Below, piece by piece: positions 1 to 8,269 of a stretch of 64,000 nt of DNA; within the stretch, counting starts at the first letter, position 1, and each line of letters begins with the position of its first letter. Below the pieces are notes generated by a model. The model worked only from the letters and a program-made list of their open reading frames with translations. It did not search any database and was not told the DNA's origin. Source of the stretch: Amycolatopsis sp. WAC 01376. GTDB taxonomy: Bacteria > Actinomycetota > Actinomycetes > Mycobacteriales > Pseudonocardiaceae. The position numbers were made by a program, and so were the translations under genes. Location of the stretch: contig NZ_QHKL01000001.1 in assembly GCF_003947415.1 (NCBI RefSeq), positions 682,001 to 746,000 of the forward strand. The letters run 5' to 3'.

Positions 1-1134
1 CTCGACCGGCCTGCACCCGACACCGGCTTCGTGCTGCTGGTGAGCGCCGTCGGACTGCTGTGCGTGCACTCGTCCGCGTTGTTCGGCGCGATCCTGTTCG
101 CCGGTCCGCTGCTGCTGCAACGCTGGCTCGCGCCCGGTGAACGGTGGCGGCGGATCGGCCGGGACCTGCGCGCGCTGGCGATCGTCGGTGCCGTCGCGGT
201 CGTCGTGGCGTGGCTGCAACTGTTCGGCGCGATCGGGCTCGCGAGCGGCGACGTGCCCTACCGCAGCTGGCCGGTCGAATGGCGGGCGACGACGGCGCTC
301 GGCGCTCTGCTGGGGTTCCAGCACTACGAACCCCACCCGCAGATCTGGCTTTCGGTCGCGTTGTTCCTGGGCTTCATCTTCTTCTCGCGCGCGGGCGCGC
401 TGCGCTGGATCGGCGTGACGGCGTTGCTCACCGGGCTCGCCTACATCGCGGTGACGTCTTCGGAACACCCTCTCGTGCTGGCACTGTCGCGGCCGTGGTG
501 GAACGACCCGTACCGGTTCATGTCGATGGCGGCGATCCCGCTGTCGATCATCGCGGCGCACGGCCTCGCCGAGTCGCAGGCATGGCTGCGGGACAACGTG
601 GCACACCGGAAGGTGCCCGCGTTCGTCGTCGCGGTGGTGGTCTTCGGCGGATTCGCCTTCCTGAGCAACGGTTTCTACGCGCCGTCCAACGCGGAAAAGG
701 TCGCGCCCGGCTACGCGAACACGCCCGGAGTCGACCCGCACAAACTGCCGGTGAGCCCGGACGAGGTCGTCGCGATGGAGAAGCTCGCCGAGTTCGCGAA
801 ACCCGGCGAGCGCGCGGTGAACGACCGGCTGGACGGGACGGTGTGGACCTACGCGCTCTCCGGCGTCCGCACGACTTCCGGGCATTTCGACGAGACGCTG
901 GCACCGTCGGACGCGCGGCTGCTGGAATGGCACTTCCGCGAGTACCCGTCGAACGCCCAGGTGCGGGCGGCGGTGGCGCGGCTGAACGTGCGCTGGGTGA
1001 TCCTCGGGCAGTACGGCTACCCGACCGGCGCCCCGCGTCAGGCCGGGCTACGCGATCTGGACGGGCTGAACTTCCTGACCGAGGTGTACCGCAACTCCGA
1101 CGCCGTCGTCTACCGGCTGAACCCCCGCAAGTAG
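1..1134 (+). CDS. C-terminal part of a polytopic membrane protein, DUF6541-like (5' end outside window)
   Basis: The frame is open from the first base, so the true start lies upstream. The visible 377 residues have about five or six hydrophobic segments in the first 210 residues, then a soluble tail of about 155 residues that ends in short beta-like stretches and a TAG stop. This layout, membrane helices followed by an outward-facing C-terminal domain, resembles the actinobacterial DUF6541 membrane proteins, which often lie near cell-wall glycan genes. The next genes on the opposite strand are glycoconjugate genes, so a role in surface glycan assembly is plausible. I see no catalytic motif I can name. 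Family assignment is from general resemblance only. Confidence 0.72.
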   Translation, partial: LDRPAPDTGFVLLVSAVGLLCVHSSALFGAILFAGPLLLQRWLAPGERWRRIGRDLRALAIVGAVAVVVAWLQLFGAIGLASGDVPYRSWPVEWRATTALGALLGFQHYEPHPQIWLSVALFLGFIFFSRAGALRWIGVTALLTGLAYIAVTSSEHPLVLALSRPWWNDPYRFMSMAAIPLSIIAAHGLAESQAWLRDNVAHRKVPAFVVAVVVFGGFAFLSNGFYAPSNAEKVAPGYANTPGVDPHKLPVSPDEVVAMEKLAEFAKPGERAVNDRLDGTVWTYALSGVRTTSGHFDETLAPSDARLLEWHFREYPSNAQVRAAVARLNVRWVILGQYGYPTGAPRQAGLRDLDGLNFLTEVYRNSDAVVYRLNPRK

Positions 1135-1164
1135 GTGACTAATCGCGGAGGTCTTGGCGTCTCA

Positions 1165-1506
1165 GTGCATGCTGTGTCCGTGACGCAGTGGATCCGCTAT
1201 TTCTGGGCCGACGACGACACTGTGACCTTCCTGGAGATCGACGAAGACGGCTGGGCTCGACGGCAGGTGATCCTTCAAGGCGAGCTTCGCCTCCCGGTGT
1301 CGGCCGCGACTCTTGATGAGGTCATGCACCTCCGTGACCACGGCACGCTCGCGGACATGACCGCCTACGAAAATCGCTACGGCGTACTGGCCGAGGGCGA
1401 CGTCCGAGACTGGGAGGACACCGACCAGGTCGTCGAGATCACGCGAGCGGAATTCGACCGGGCTTGGGTACCGGCGCGGGAAACCCTCGCGCGTTTCGTC
1501 CTCTGA
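1165..1506 (+). CDS. Small hypothetical protein
   Basis: A 113-residue acidic soluble protein with no signal peptide or membrane segment, and no family I recognise. It begins just after the membrane-protein gene. The frame opens at a GTG at 1135 that has no ribosome-binding site. I prefer the GTG at 1165, downstream of a GGAGGT at 1146-1151, although the 12-base spacing is long; GTG codons at 1174 and 1180 are also possible. The protein is rich in Trp, Asp and Glu and has an internal WIRYFW cluster near the start. It ends just before a hairpin that separates it from the convergent flippase-like gene. Confidence 0.6.
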   Translation: MHAVSVTQWIRYFWADDDTVTFLEIDEDGWARRQVILQGELRLPVSAATLDEVMHLRDHGTLADMTAYENRYGVLAEGDVRDWEDTDQVVEITRAEFDRAWVPARETLARFVL

Positions 1507-1514
1507 ATGCGCAG

Positions 1515-1542
1515 CCCCGCAATCAGTCGACTAATTGCGGGG
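1515..1542. terminator. Hairpin between convergent genes
   Basis: A perfect 9-bp stem (CCCCGCAAT, 1515-1523, paired with 1534-1542) encloses a 10-base loop that is itself nearly self-complementary. It lies between the stop of the small rightward gene and the stop codon of the leftward gene, which falls inside the hairpin. It could end transcription from both sides. There is no long T-run, which is usual for actinobacterial terminators. Confidence 0.6.
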
Positions 1543-2502
1543 GGTTACGAGGCGGGCGGAGAGGGCGGCGGCGCCGGCGGTGATCAGGTCGGCGACGGTG
1601 AACATGACCCGCGAAGCGATGGCGAAAGCCGTCGCCTGGACGACGGTGAGACCCGACGCGGTGAGCACGGCGACCTGCGCGACCTCGCGGACGCCGACCC
1701 CGCTGGGCAGGATGAACGCGAACGTCCCGACGGTCATCGCGACGGCCATCGCGCCGACGCACAGCACGAAACCGCTGAAGCCGGGTGTGCCGACGGAGTT
1801 CGCCAGCAGCCACAGGTGCACGCCCTGGAGCGCCCACGCCGCCGTCGACGAGCCGAAGACCTTCCCGACGACCGACCAGCTCAGCCGGTGGTCCAGCGGC
1901 GGACGGCGCAGGATCCGCAGCACCAGCGACGTGCCCCAGGTCAACACGCGAGGATGCAGCATCGCCAGGCCGACCGGGATCAGCACGAACAGCCACAGCG
2001 CCCGCGGGCTGTTGCTGAACACCGCGGGGGCCGCGAGCAGCGAGACGACCAGCGCCGACACCACGCCGACGCCGAGCTGGATCAGCGAGCCGGTGAAGAT
2101 CCGCGCCCTGGCGAGCCCGGCCTTGCGGCCCAGTTCCATCTGCAGCAGGTACGCCCACACCGAACCAGGCACGTATTTGCCGAGCGAGCCGACGAGGCAG
2201 ATCTGCGCGCCGCGGGCGTAGCCGATCGGCTTGCCGAGATCGTCGACCATGACCTGCCAGCCGTAGGTCGACACCATGATCGCGGCGATGAGCGCGAGCA
2301 GGCTCAACGTGGAGGATTCCCAGGCGACCTCGGACAGCGTGCGCCAGAATTCACCCCAATTGGTGACCAGGGTCTTCGCCGCGAATCCGACGACCAGCAG
2401 GATCGCGACCCAGCGGACGACGTCGAGGATCTTCGCCTTGGTGGATTTCGGCTGCTTTACCGCAACCGAAGACTCCTCTTCGGGCGTTTCGACTGTCGTC
2501 AC
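1531..2502 (-). CDS. Lysylphosphatidylglycerol synthase transmembrane-domain / UPF0104 family protein
   Basis: This 323-residue integral membrane protein has about eight hydrophobic helices and resembles the membrane domain of MprF-type flippases (UPF0104), with no soluble aminoacyl-transfer domain. The start is a GTG at 2502 preceded by GAGGAGG; the frame stays open further upstream but that part is out of character. Stand-alone members often sit in polysaccharide or glycolipid clusters and are thought to move or modify lipid-linked intermediates. It lies 35 bases downstream of the LuxC-like gene in the same direction, so it may be the last gene of that operon. Substrate cannot be told from the sequence. 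Confidence 0.82.
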   Translation of the reverse strand: MTTVETPEEESSVAVKQPKSTKAKILDVVRWVAILLVVGFAAKTLVTNWGEFWRTLSEVAWESSTLSLLALIAAIMVSTYGWQVMVDDLGKPIGYARGAQICLVGSLGKYVPGSVWAYLLQMELGRKAGLARARIFTGSLIQLGVGVVSALVVSLLAAPAVFSNSPRALWLFVLIPVGLAMLHPRVLTWGTSLVLRILRRPPLDHRLSWSVVGKVFGSSTAAWALQGVHLWLLANSVGTPGFSGFVLCVGAMAVAMTVGTFAFILPSGVGVREVAQVAVLTASGLTVVQATAFAIASRVMFTVADLITAGAAALSARLVTPRN

Positions 2503-2537
2503 TGAACCTCCTCTGCTGAAACCTCTGTCGCCGCAGG

Positions 2538-3779
2538 TCAGGCCTGTACGGTCACCAGGCGGCTGAACTCGGTCAGCAGATCGTAGCCGTCCCAAATCGC
2601 GGAGAACGTCAGGGCCGATCCGAAAGGAACGACACGGTCGACGCCGCGACCCGCCAATTCCGTCACGAATTCCGTCAATTCTTCTTTGGTGAAGCCGAAT
2701 TGACCGACGGTTTGATCTTTGCGGAGCACGATCGGGACGAGGTCGGAAAGCGTGTCGACCCGCGCGTTGGCGAAAGTTCCCGCGCCGAGCCATTCGCGCG
2801 GGAGGATCGCGGGGTCGGTCAGTTCGAGCGTCGCAAGGCCGTTGCCCTGGAACTCGATGCCGTTGACGAGCCCGTCGACCGCCGCGCCATACGCGGAAAC
2901 CCGCTTCTGTACGGCCATCGCGGGCTCGGTGACGTGCTGTTTCGTCGCCAGCACCTCGGCGAGCAGCTTCCGGAATTCCTGTCCGGCTTCGCGGGCGCCC
3001 GCTTCGTCGCCGACCCAGAACACCGCGCGCGGCGACGAACAGGCGGCCTGGTCGAACCAGTACGAGTCGTTGTAGAAGCCCTCGGCCGCGCCGCGGCGCT
3101 CGGCTTCGGAGGCGTTCTGCCAGCCGCGCACCGACGCGACCGCGAACGAAGACCGGTCCGGGAAGGTCAGGTCGCGCGCGTGCGGCGCCAGCGGGTACTT
3201 GCGCAGGGCCGCGACCGAGGCGTCGCCTCCCCAGATGACCCGCAGATCCGCGGCGACCGACAGGGCGCCGCTGATCGCGTCACTGCGGTCGTAGGTGACC
3301 ATCCGCTGCGTCGCGGTGATCGCGGCGGCGGTGTCGGCGTCCACTTCGGACAGTGCGGCGTTCAGCGCTTCCAGCACCGTTTCGGCGGCGCCGGCCGAAC
3401 GCGACGACACGCGGACGACGTTGTGGTTACCCGCCAGCGCGGAAAGCGCCCACGAGTACACGAAGATCGTGTCGACGTTGGCGGGCGGCACGTGGAAGAC
3501 GAGCCCGCGCGGGAAGCGCAGCGCGTCACCAGAAGTCTCCAAAGTGGACAGAGCCTTGGCGATCTCTCCCTTGCGCAGGAAGAAACCGAGCGACGCCAGT
3601 TCCGGGAACCGGCGCGCGGTCGCGGGCGCGAGCAGCTTGCGCGCGAACTTCGTCAGGAACTCGACGACGCGCGGGTCACCGACGCGAAGCCGCCCGCCGA
3701 CGGGTTCGGCACGCAGCTCTTCGACCAGCGAGGAGACCTCGATCGGGTCCGAGAGCGGGAAACGCTGATTGAGAGTCAT
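2538..3779 (-). CDS. LuxC-like acyl-CoA/acyl-enzyme reductase
   Basis: A 413-residue protein of the LuxC family (PF05893), which reduces an activated fatty acyl group to an aldehyde with NADPH. The DQAACSSPR segment near residue 245 holds the conserved cysteine that forms the acyl-thioester intermediate. The length is a little shorter than bacterial luminescence LuxC. Its ATG overlaps the stop of the LuxE-like gene in an ATGA, so the two are translationally coupled. The pair suggests a fatty aldehyde or a reduced acyl group is made. No luciferase genes are present, so luminescence is not implied. The frame runs on upstream through the LuxE gene but that part is not coding in this frame. Confidence 0.87.
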   Translation of the reverse strand: MTLNQRFPLSDPIEVSSLVEELRAEPVGGRLRVGDPRVVEFLTKFARKLLAPATARRFPELASLGFFLRKGEIAKALSTLETSGDALRFPRGLVFHVPPANVDTIFVYSWALSALAGNHNVVRVSSRSAGAAETVLEALNAALSEVDADTAAAITATQRMVTYDRSDAISGALSVAADLRVIWGGDASVAALRKYPLAPHARDLTFPDRSSFAVASVRGWQNASEAERRGAAEGFYNDSYWFDQAACSSPRAVFWVGDEAGAREAGQEFRKLLAEVLATKQHVTEPAMAVQKRVSAYGAAVDGLVNGIEFQGNGLATLELTDPAILPREWLGAGTFANARVDTLSDLVPIVLRKDQTVGQFGFTKEELTEFVTELAGRGVDRVVPFGSALTFSAIWDGYDLLTEFSRLVTVQA

Positions 3780-4828
3780 GCCGCCGCTCCCTGGAAGGTG
3801 TCCGAGCAGCCGCGGGCCTCGGCCTTGGGCAGCCTGCCCATGACCGAGAAGTGCTTGCCAGGCCAGTCGCCGTCGTCGATTCCGTTGTAGACACCGAGGT
3901 CTTCGGTGAGCAGGACGTGGCCAGGGTACGAGTGCGGCAGCGTGCTGACGACCTCGATCACGCCGGGCTCGCCGACCGGCTGCTCTTCCCAGGTCTCCGG
4001 GTTCCGGATCACGACGTCCGCGAAATCGGGGCAGTACAACGAGTTCCCGGACGGTCCTTCGAGGAACACGGTGCCGATCTGCTCGATCATCCCGTAGTAG
4101 TTGTGGATCCGGGTGAGCCCGGTGTCCTCTTTGAACCGACGGCGGAACTCGGTGTTGTCGACCGCGCGGTCGATCAGCTTCTTCCAGCCGCCGGAGTGGA
4201 TCAGGATCCCGTTGGACAGATCCAGCTTGTGCTCGCGCGCGACCTCGTACAGGTACTGCCACACCATGAAGGTGAAGCCGAAGATGAGGAACGGCTTGTC
4301 GCCGTAGGTCGCGAGGAAGGTCTTGACCGCCTCGACGTCCGGCTGGTCGTTCTCGTCGAGCACGTAGGTGTGCTTGCGGCCGAAGTTGGCCATGCCCAGC
4401 ACGCCCGCGCCGCGCGCGGAGAACGAGCGGCGGTTCTTGATGATGCCGATGGTGTCGACCATCAGCATCGGCAGCCGCTCGCCACCGAGGACCTCCTGCA
4501 GGGTGGCGCCGAGCTGCTTGGTCTGCGCGCCGGCCGCAGCCTTGTCCAGGTAGATCCGGGACGCGCCCGCGCCGGTGGTGCCCGAAGACGTCAGCGTCTT
4601 GAAGATCTCGGACTCGGGGATGCTGCGCAGGTCGTGCGTCTTGAACATCCGCACCGGCAGCCACGGCAGGTCCGCGATGGAGGCGAACTCCGCGTCCCGC
4701 GCGATGCCGAGTGACGAGAGGATGCGTTCGTACCCTTCGGAGTTCTCGCGGTGGTGCGCGGTCAGCTCGGCGAGCTGCGGAAGCAGATGCTTCTCACGCT
4801 CGGCCTGAGACAACGTAAAGACGCTCAT
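3776..4828 (-). CDS. LuxE-like acyl-protein synthetase
   Basis: A 350-residue member of the LuxE/PaaK-related acyl-protein synthetases (PF04443). In luminescent bacteria LuxE activates a fatty acid with ATP, holds it on its own cysteine and passes it to LuxC. Visible here are the SSGTTG nucleotide-binding loop near residue 90 and a cysteine close to the C terminus (ARGCSDTF), at the place of the LuxE acylated cysteine. Four-base ATGA overlaps join it to both the upstream AMP-ligase gene and the downstream LuxC-like gene, so the three form a tight translational unit. Similar LuxE-LuxC pairs without luciferase are known from O-antigen and capsule loci. Confidence 0.87.
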   Translation of the reverse strand: MSVFTLSQAEREKHLLPQLAELTAHHRENSEGYERILSSLGIARDAEFASIADLPWLPVRMFKTHDLRSIPESEIFKTLTSSGTTGAGASRIYLDKAAAGAQTKQLGATLQEVLGGERLPMLMVDTIGIIKNRRSFSARGAGVLGMANFGRKHTYVLDENDQPDVEAVKTFLATYGDKPFLIFGFTFMVWQYLYEVAREHKLDLSNGILIHSGGWKKLIDRAVDNTEFRRRFKEDTGLTRIHNYYGMIEQIGTVFLEGPSGNSLYCPDFADVVIRNPETWEEQPVGEPGVIEVVSTLPHSYPGHVLLTEDLGVYNGIDDGDWPGKHFSVMGRLPKAEARGCSDTFQGAAA

Positions 4829-6222
4829 ACCTGGGCCTCCAGCGACCGGTAGTCGATCTTGCCGCTGGCCAGCAGCGGCACGGTGTCGATGGGGCGGACG
4901 TCGAACCCGCTGGTGTGCAGGTGCAGCCGCTCGGACAACGCCTTCGACGCGTCCTTGCAGATGTCCTTGTCGGCGCCCTCGGCGAACAGGACGACCTTGT
5001 CCCCGGCCGGGACGGCGGCCACGACGTCGATCCCCACCGAAGCGGAACGCACGGCGTGCTCGAGATCATCCAGGCTGACCCGGTTGCCGAAGACCTTGCC
5101 GATCCGCTTGAGGCGTCCGGTGATGTAGAGGAACCCGTCCTCGTCGAGGTAGCCGAGGTCGCCAGTGGCCAGCACTCCGCCGTACTCGTCGCCCGCGGCC
5201 AGCCCGGCCTCGTCCTCGGCGTAGCCCATCATCACGTTGGGCCCGCGGTAGACGACCTCGCCGACGATCTTCGGATGCGTGGTCTCGGAACCGTCCTCGC
5301 GCCGGATCGCGAACTCACCGCCGGGCAGCGCGGGCCCGGCCGAGCCGAGCTTCTCCGCGAGCCGTTCCGCCGGGACGGTGGTCATCCGCGGCGCGGCCTC
5401 GGTCTGCCCGTACATCACGAACATCCGCCCGCCGACCTCGCGGATCTTGTCGTTGAACTGGGCGACGAGCTCGTCGCGGAGCTTGCCGCCCGCCTGGGTC
5501 AGGGTGCGCAGCGTCGGGTACTTCGCCGGGTCGAATTTGAGGCGCCGCAACATCTCGTAGTGGTACGGGACCCCGGCGAGCGAGGTGACCTTGTGCTCGT
5601 TGACCGCGTCCCAGAACCCGCGTCCGAGCACGCCCGAGGGCTCGATGACCACGGTCGCGCCGCGGACGAGATGCGAGTTCAGCACGGACAGGCCGTAGCT
5701 GTAGTGCAGGGGGAGACTGGTCGGCGCGACCTCGTCGCGGTCGATGCCGAGCACCTCGGCGATCGCGTCGGCGTTCGCGAGCATCGCGCCGCGAGAAAGC
5801 CGGACCAGCTTCGGGTTGCCGGTGGAACCGCTGGTCGGGAGCAGAACCGCCAAGTGGGGATGCGGCTCGACGCCCTCGGTGGACTTCCGGACCCAGTGCC
5901 CGTCGGAAACGTCGTAACCCTCGGGTGCGGGCGCGTCCGGCGCGGACAGCACGGCGGCCGGACGGAACCGCTCGATGAGCTCCGCCAGCACGTCGGCGTC
6001 CAGCGCCGGGTCGATCAGCGCGATCGCGCGGCCGGCCTCGAACGCGCCAAGGTAGTTCAGCACGCTTTCGAGGTCCACCGACATCCGCGCGAACAGCGCG
6101 CCCGGCGGCAGCTCCGACAACGCGGCCCCCACGCGGGTGACCTCGGCGTCGAGTTCCTCGCCCGCGAGCGTCTTGCCGCTCGTGACGTCGATCAGTCGTG
6201 CGCCCACACCCAAAAGGGTCAC
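4825..6222 (-). CDS. AMP-dependent acyl ligase (adenylate-forming enzyme)
   Basis: A 465-residue ANL-superfamily enzyme that should adenylate a carboxylic acid and load it onto CoA or an acyl carrier protein. Motifs in order are the P-loop PTSGSTGNPKLV near residue 135, the MYGQTEAAPRM motif near 275, YITGRLKRIGK with the hinge, and a C-terminal SGKIDYRSL with the catalytic lysine. The GTG start at 6222 has GGAGG eight bases upstream. It overlaps the LuxE-like gene by four bases. An ACP gene lies 0.9 kb upstream in the same direction, which makes acyl-ACP loading a reasonable guess. The acyl substrate is unknown. Confidence 0.88.
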   Translation of the reverse strand: MTLLGVGARLIDVTSGKTLAGEELDAEVTRVGAALSELPPGALFARMSVDLESVLNYLGAFEAGRAIALIDPALDADVLAELIERFRPAAVLSAPDAPAPEGYDVSDGHWVRKSTEGVEPHPHLAVLLPTSGSTGNPKLVRLSRGAMLANADAIAEVLGIDRDEVAPTSLPLHYSYGLSVLNSHLVRGATVVIEPSGVLGRGFWDAVNEHKVTSLAGVPYHYEMLRRLKFDPAKYPTLRTLTQAGGKLRDELVAQFNDKIREVGGRMFVMYGQTEAAPRMTTVPAERLAEKLGSAGPALPGGEFAIRREDGSETTHPKIVGEVVYRGPNVMMGYAEDEAGLAAGDEYGGVLATGDLGYLDEDGFLYITGRLKRIGKVFGNRVSLDDLEHAVRSASVGIDVVAAVPAGDKVVLFAEGADKDICKDASKALSERLHLHTSGFDVRPIDTVPLLASGKIDYRSLEAQV

Positions 6223-6367
6223 AGTTCATTCCTCCGACCGATTTCCGACCGCGATCGGTCCGGCAGGGCGGTCACGCGTTCACCCGCCGGATCAACCGAC
6301 CGGCTGCCCTGCCACCCCGATAGCGGGGCCTTCGGCCAGCCGCAGGCAGCCGCACGTCGCGCCCTCA

Positions 6368-7093
6368 TTACAGAACTAATCCTCCATCGATACCCAGCAC
6401 CTGCCCGGTGATGAACGAGGCGTCATCACTGACGAGGAACCGGATCGCGTTCGCCACGTCTTCGGGCGTGCCGAGCCGCCCGAGCGGGGTCTTGCCGATG
6501 TTCTCGGCCTTGGCGTCTTCGGTGAGACCCGAGGTCAGGTCGGTGTCGATGACGCCGGGCGCCACCGCGTTGACCCGGATCCCGGACCTGCCGAGCTCCT
6601 TCGCGGCCGAACGCGCGATGTTCGCCACCGCCGCCTTCGAGGCCGCGTACACCGTCTGACCGGCGCTTCCGTGCTCGCCGACGATCGAAGCCAGCACCAC
6701 GATCGAGCCGGTCTTCTTGCGCATCATCGCCCTGGCCGCGGCCTGGACGGTGTGCAGCGTGCCGGCGACGTTCGTGCTCAGCGTGGTGTCGACCAGTTCC
6801 TCGCGGATCATGCCGAGGAGCGCGTCCTCCATGATCCCGGCGTTGGCGACCACGATGTCGAGCTTGCCGTGCTCCTTGGCCACGCCGCGGACCAGCGTCG
6901 ACACGGCCTTGGCGTCGGTGACGTCCAGGGCGAGCCCGCTCGCGGCCCCCGCCGCGGCCGCCGCTTCCTTGGCCTTCGACTCGTCGCGGCCGGTCAGGAC
7001 GACGGTGGCGCCCGCCTCGGCGAGCGCCCGCGCGGTGTGCAGCCCGATGCCCCGGGTTCCGCCGGTGACCAGGGCGACCTTTCCGTCCAGCAT
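6368..7093 (-). CDS. SDR-family 3-oxoacyl-ACP reductase-like protein
   Basis: A 241-residue classical short-chain dehydrogenase. The NAD(P)-binding TGGTRGIG is at residues 9-16, an NAG motif near 88, and the active-site Ser plus YAASK (Tyr-x3-Lys) near 140-160. The sequence is close to FabG-type beta-ketoacyl reductases. I place the start at ATG 7093; an adjacent GTG at 7096 is possible. It lies between the ACP gene and the AMP-ligase gene, separated from the latter by a 145-base gap in which I see no clear terminator. Context suggests it reduces a 3-oxoacyl group on the neighbouring ACP or an acyl-linked sugar precursor. Confidence 0.9.
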   Translation of the reverse strand: MLDGKVALVTGGTRGIGLHTARALAEAGATVVLTGRDESKAKEAAAAAGAASGLALDVTDAKAVSTLVRGVAKEHGKLDIVVANAGIMEDALLGMIREELVDTTLSTNVAGTLHTVQAAARAMMRKKTGSIVVLASIVGEHGSAGQTVYAASKAAVANIARSAAKELGRSGIRVNAVAPGVIDTDLTSGLTEDAKAENIGKTPLGRLGTPEDVANAIRFLVSDDASFITGQVLGIDGGLVL

Positions 7094-7133
7094 CACTTGG
7101 ACTCTTTTCGAGGTACTTCTTCCCGGCGAGGAA

Positions 7134-7370
7134 TCATTTGCTCAGCTCGGTCACCATGTCCAAGGCGACCTTGAAGCTGGACATGTCGATCACCTGGTCG
7201 GTGTCGAACTCCACATCGAACTCGTCCTCGATGGCCGCGACGAGCGCCATGTGACCGACCGAGTCCCAGGCCTCGATGTCGCGGTACTTCAGGTTTTCGA
7301 CGTCGACGTCGCCATCGAGGTCCAGCGCCTCGACGAAGACCTCACGCAGCTTGCCGGCGGCTTCCGCCAT
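7134..7370 (-). CDS. Acyl carrier protein
   Basis: A 78-residue acidic four-helix carrier protein. The DSVGHM motif places the phosphopantetheine-accepting serine at residue 37. An AGGAG seven bases before the ATG supports the start. The LpxA-like gene ends 16 bases upstream and the SDR gene starts 40 bases downstream, all in one direction. A dedicated ACP between an LpxA-type acyltransferase and acyl-activating genes suggests it carries the acyl group for transfer to an amino sugar. DSV in place of the usual DSL sets it apart from typical fatty-acid-synthesis ACPs. Confidence 0.93.
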   Translation of the reverse strand: MAEAAGKLREVFVEALDLDGDVDVENLKYRDIEAWDSVGHMALVAAIEDEFDVEFDTDQVIDMSSFKVALDMVTELSK

Positions 7371-7386
7371 CTTCAGACTCCTAGTG

Positions 7387-8112
7387 TCACTCGCGCGGAC
7401 GGGCGTCCCACGCCTTCACCAAGGTAGAGAGGTCGCCGGGCAGCCGGTCGGCCAGCCCGTCCTCAGGGAGACCGGCCTTACCCTTCAGCCACGGTCCCAG
7501 CGCCTCGATGGCCGCCTCGTCCAGGCCTCGGCGAGACAGGCCCACGGTGTTGACGCCGGTCACCCGAGCGGGGTTGCCCACGGCGATGGTGAACGCGCCC
7601 ACCTCCTTGCGGACCGCGGAGCTCATCCCGACCATCGCGCCGGGGCCGACGACGACCCGCTGGTGCAGGATCGCGCCCATGCCCAGGTTCGCCCCGGACC
7701 AGATGTGGCAGTGGCCGCCGGTGATGACGTTCGAAGCGACCGTGACGGCGTCTTCGACGATGCAGTCGTGGGCGATGTGGGAGCCGCGGAGGAAGTAGCC
7801 GCCGTCGCCGATGGTGGTGGTGCGCCAGGTGCCCTGGTGGACGCTCACGTATTCGCGGATCCGGTTGCGGCTGCCGATGACGACGCCGTGACCGTCGTGA
7901 TCGGGATCACCGTTCGGCGCGGATTCCCAGGCGGCGGGGTGCTCGCGGCCGCGATCCTCGCCAGGGGTCCCGATGGTCACGTGCGGGCCGATCCAGTTGC
8001 CGTCCCCGATGCGTGTGGGGCCCACGATGACCGTGAACGGTCCGATGACGTTGTCTTCACCGAGCTCGACACCCTCGCCGATGACTGCTGTCGGGTGGAT
8101 GCGGTTCACCAC
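7387..8112 (-). CDS. LpxA-like acyl-ACP--amino-sugar acyltransferase
   Basis: About 241 residues, starting at GTG 8112 or the adjacent GTG 8109. Hexapeptide repeats (IHPTAVIG, ELGEDNVIGPF, IGDGNWIGPH) build a left-handed beta helix. The fit to LpxA is specific: IRE...HQGT, SHIAHDC with the catalytic-type histidine, GGH, LHQRVVVG, and GNPAR..GVN.VGLSRRG near the end. LpxA moves a 3-hydroxyacyl group from ACP to UDP-GlcNAc or its 3-amino analogue. No other lipid A gene is in view, and actinobacteria of this kind lack lipid A. With the divergent aminotransferase/oxidoreductase pair, N-acylation of a 3-amino sugar is the best reading. The C-terminal 45 residues are a short helical tail. Confidence 0.87.
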   Translation of the reverse strand: MVNRIHPTAVIGEGVELGEDNVIGPFTVIVGPTRIGDGNWIGPHVTIGTPGEDRGREHPAAWESAPNGDPDHDGHGVVIGSRNRIREYVSVHQGTWRTTTIGDGGYFLRGSHIAHDCIVEDAVTVASNVITGGHCHIWSGANLGMGAILHQRVVVGPGAMVGMSSAVRKEVGAFTIAVGNPARVTGVNTVGLSRRGLDEAAIEALGPWLKGKAGLPEDGLADRLPGDLSTLVKAWDARPRE

Positions 8113-8269
8113 GTGAGTTCCGTTCGTTGTGGCTGGAGGCAGCCTGGGGTATTGGGCGCTTCGGCGGTCCCGGTAACGTGTGGCCCGCGCCAGAGAGGGC
8201 GGCCGGGCGCAGAACCGGCGGCTCACTGTACCGGACGCACCAGAACGCCCAGTCGAGAGAGACTTGCAG

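Noticed and set aside
2538..4664. A single 708-residue frame covering both the LuxC-like gene and part of the LuxE-like gene
   Set aside because: The N-terminal part is an out-of-frame read of the LuxE-like gene with no family match; the LuxC product starts at 3779 with an ATGA overlap.
2538..8112. Bioluminescence (lux) operon
   Set aside because: luxC- and luxE-like genes exist but there is no luxA, luxB or luxD; such pairs are known in polysaccharide loci.
7387..8112. True lipid A pathway
   Set aside because: Only an LpxA-like gene is present; no lpxB, lpxC, lpxD or kdo genes occur in the window, and the organism type does not make lipid A.
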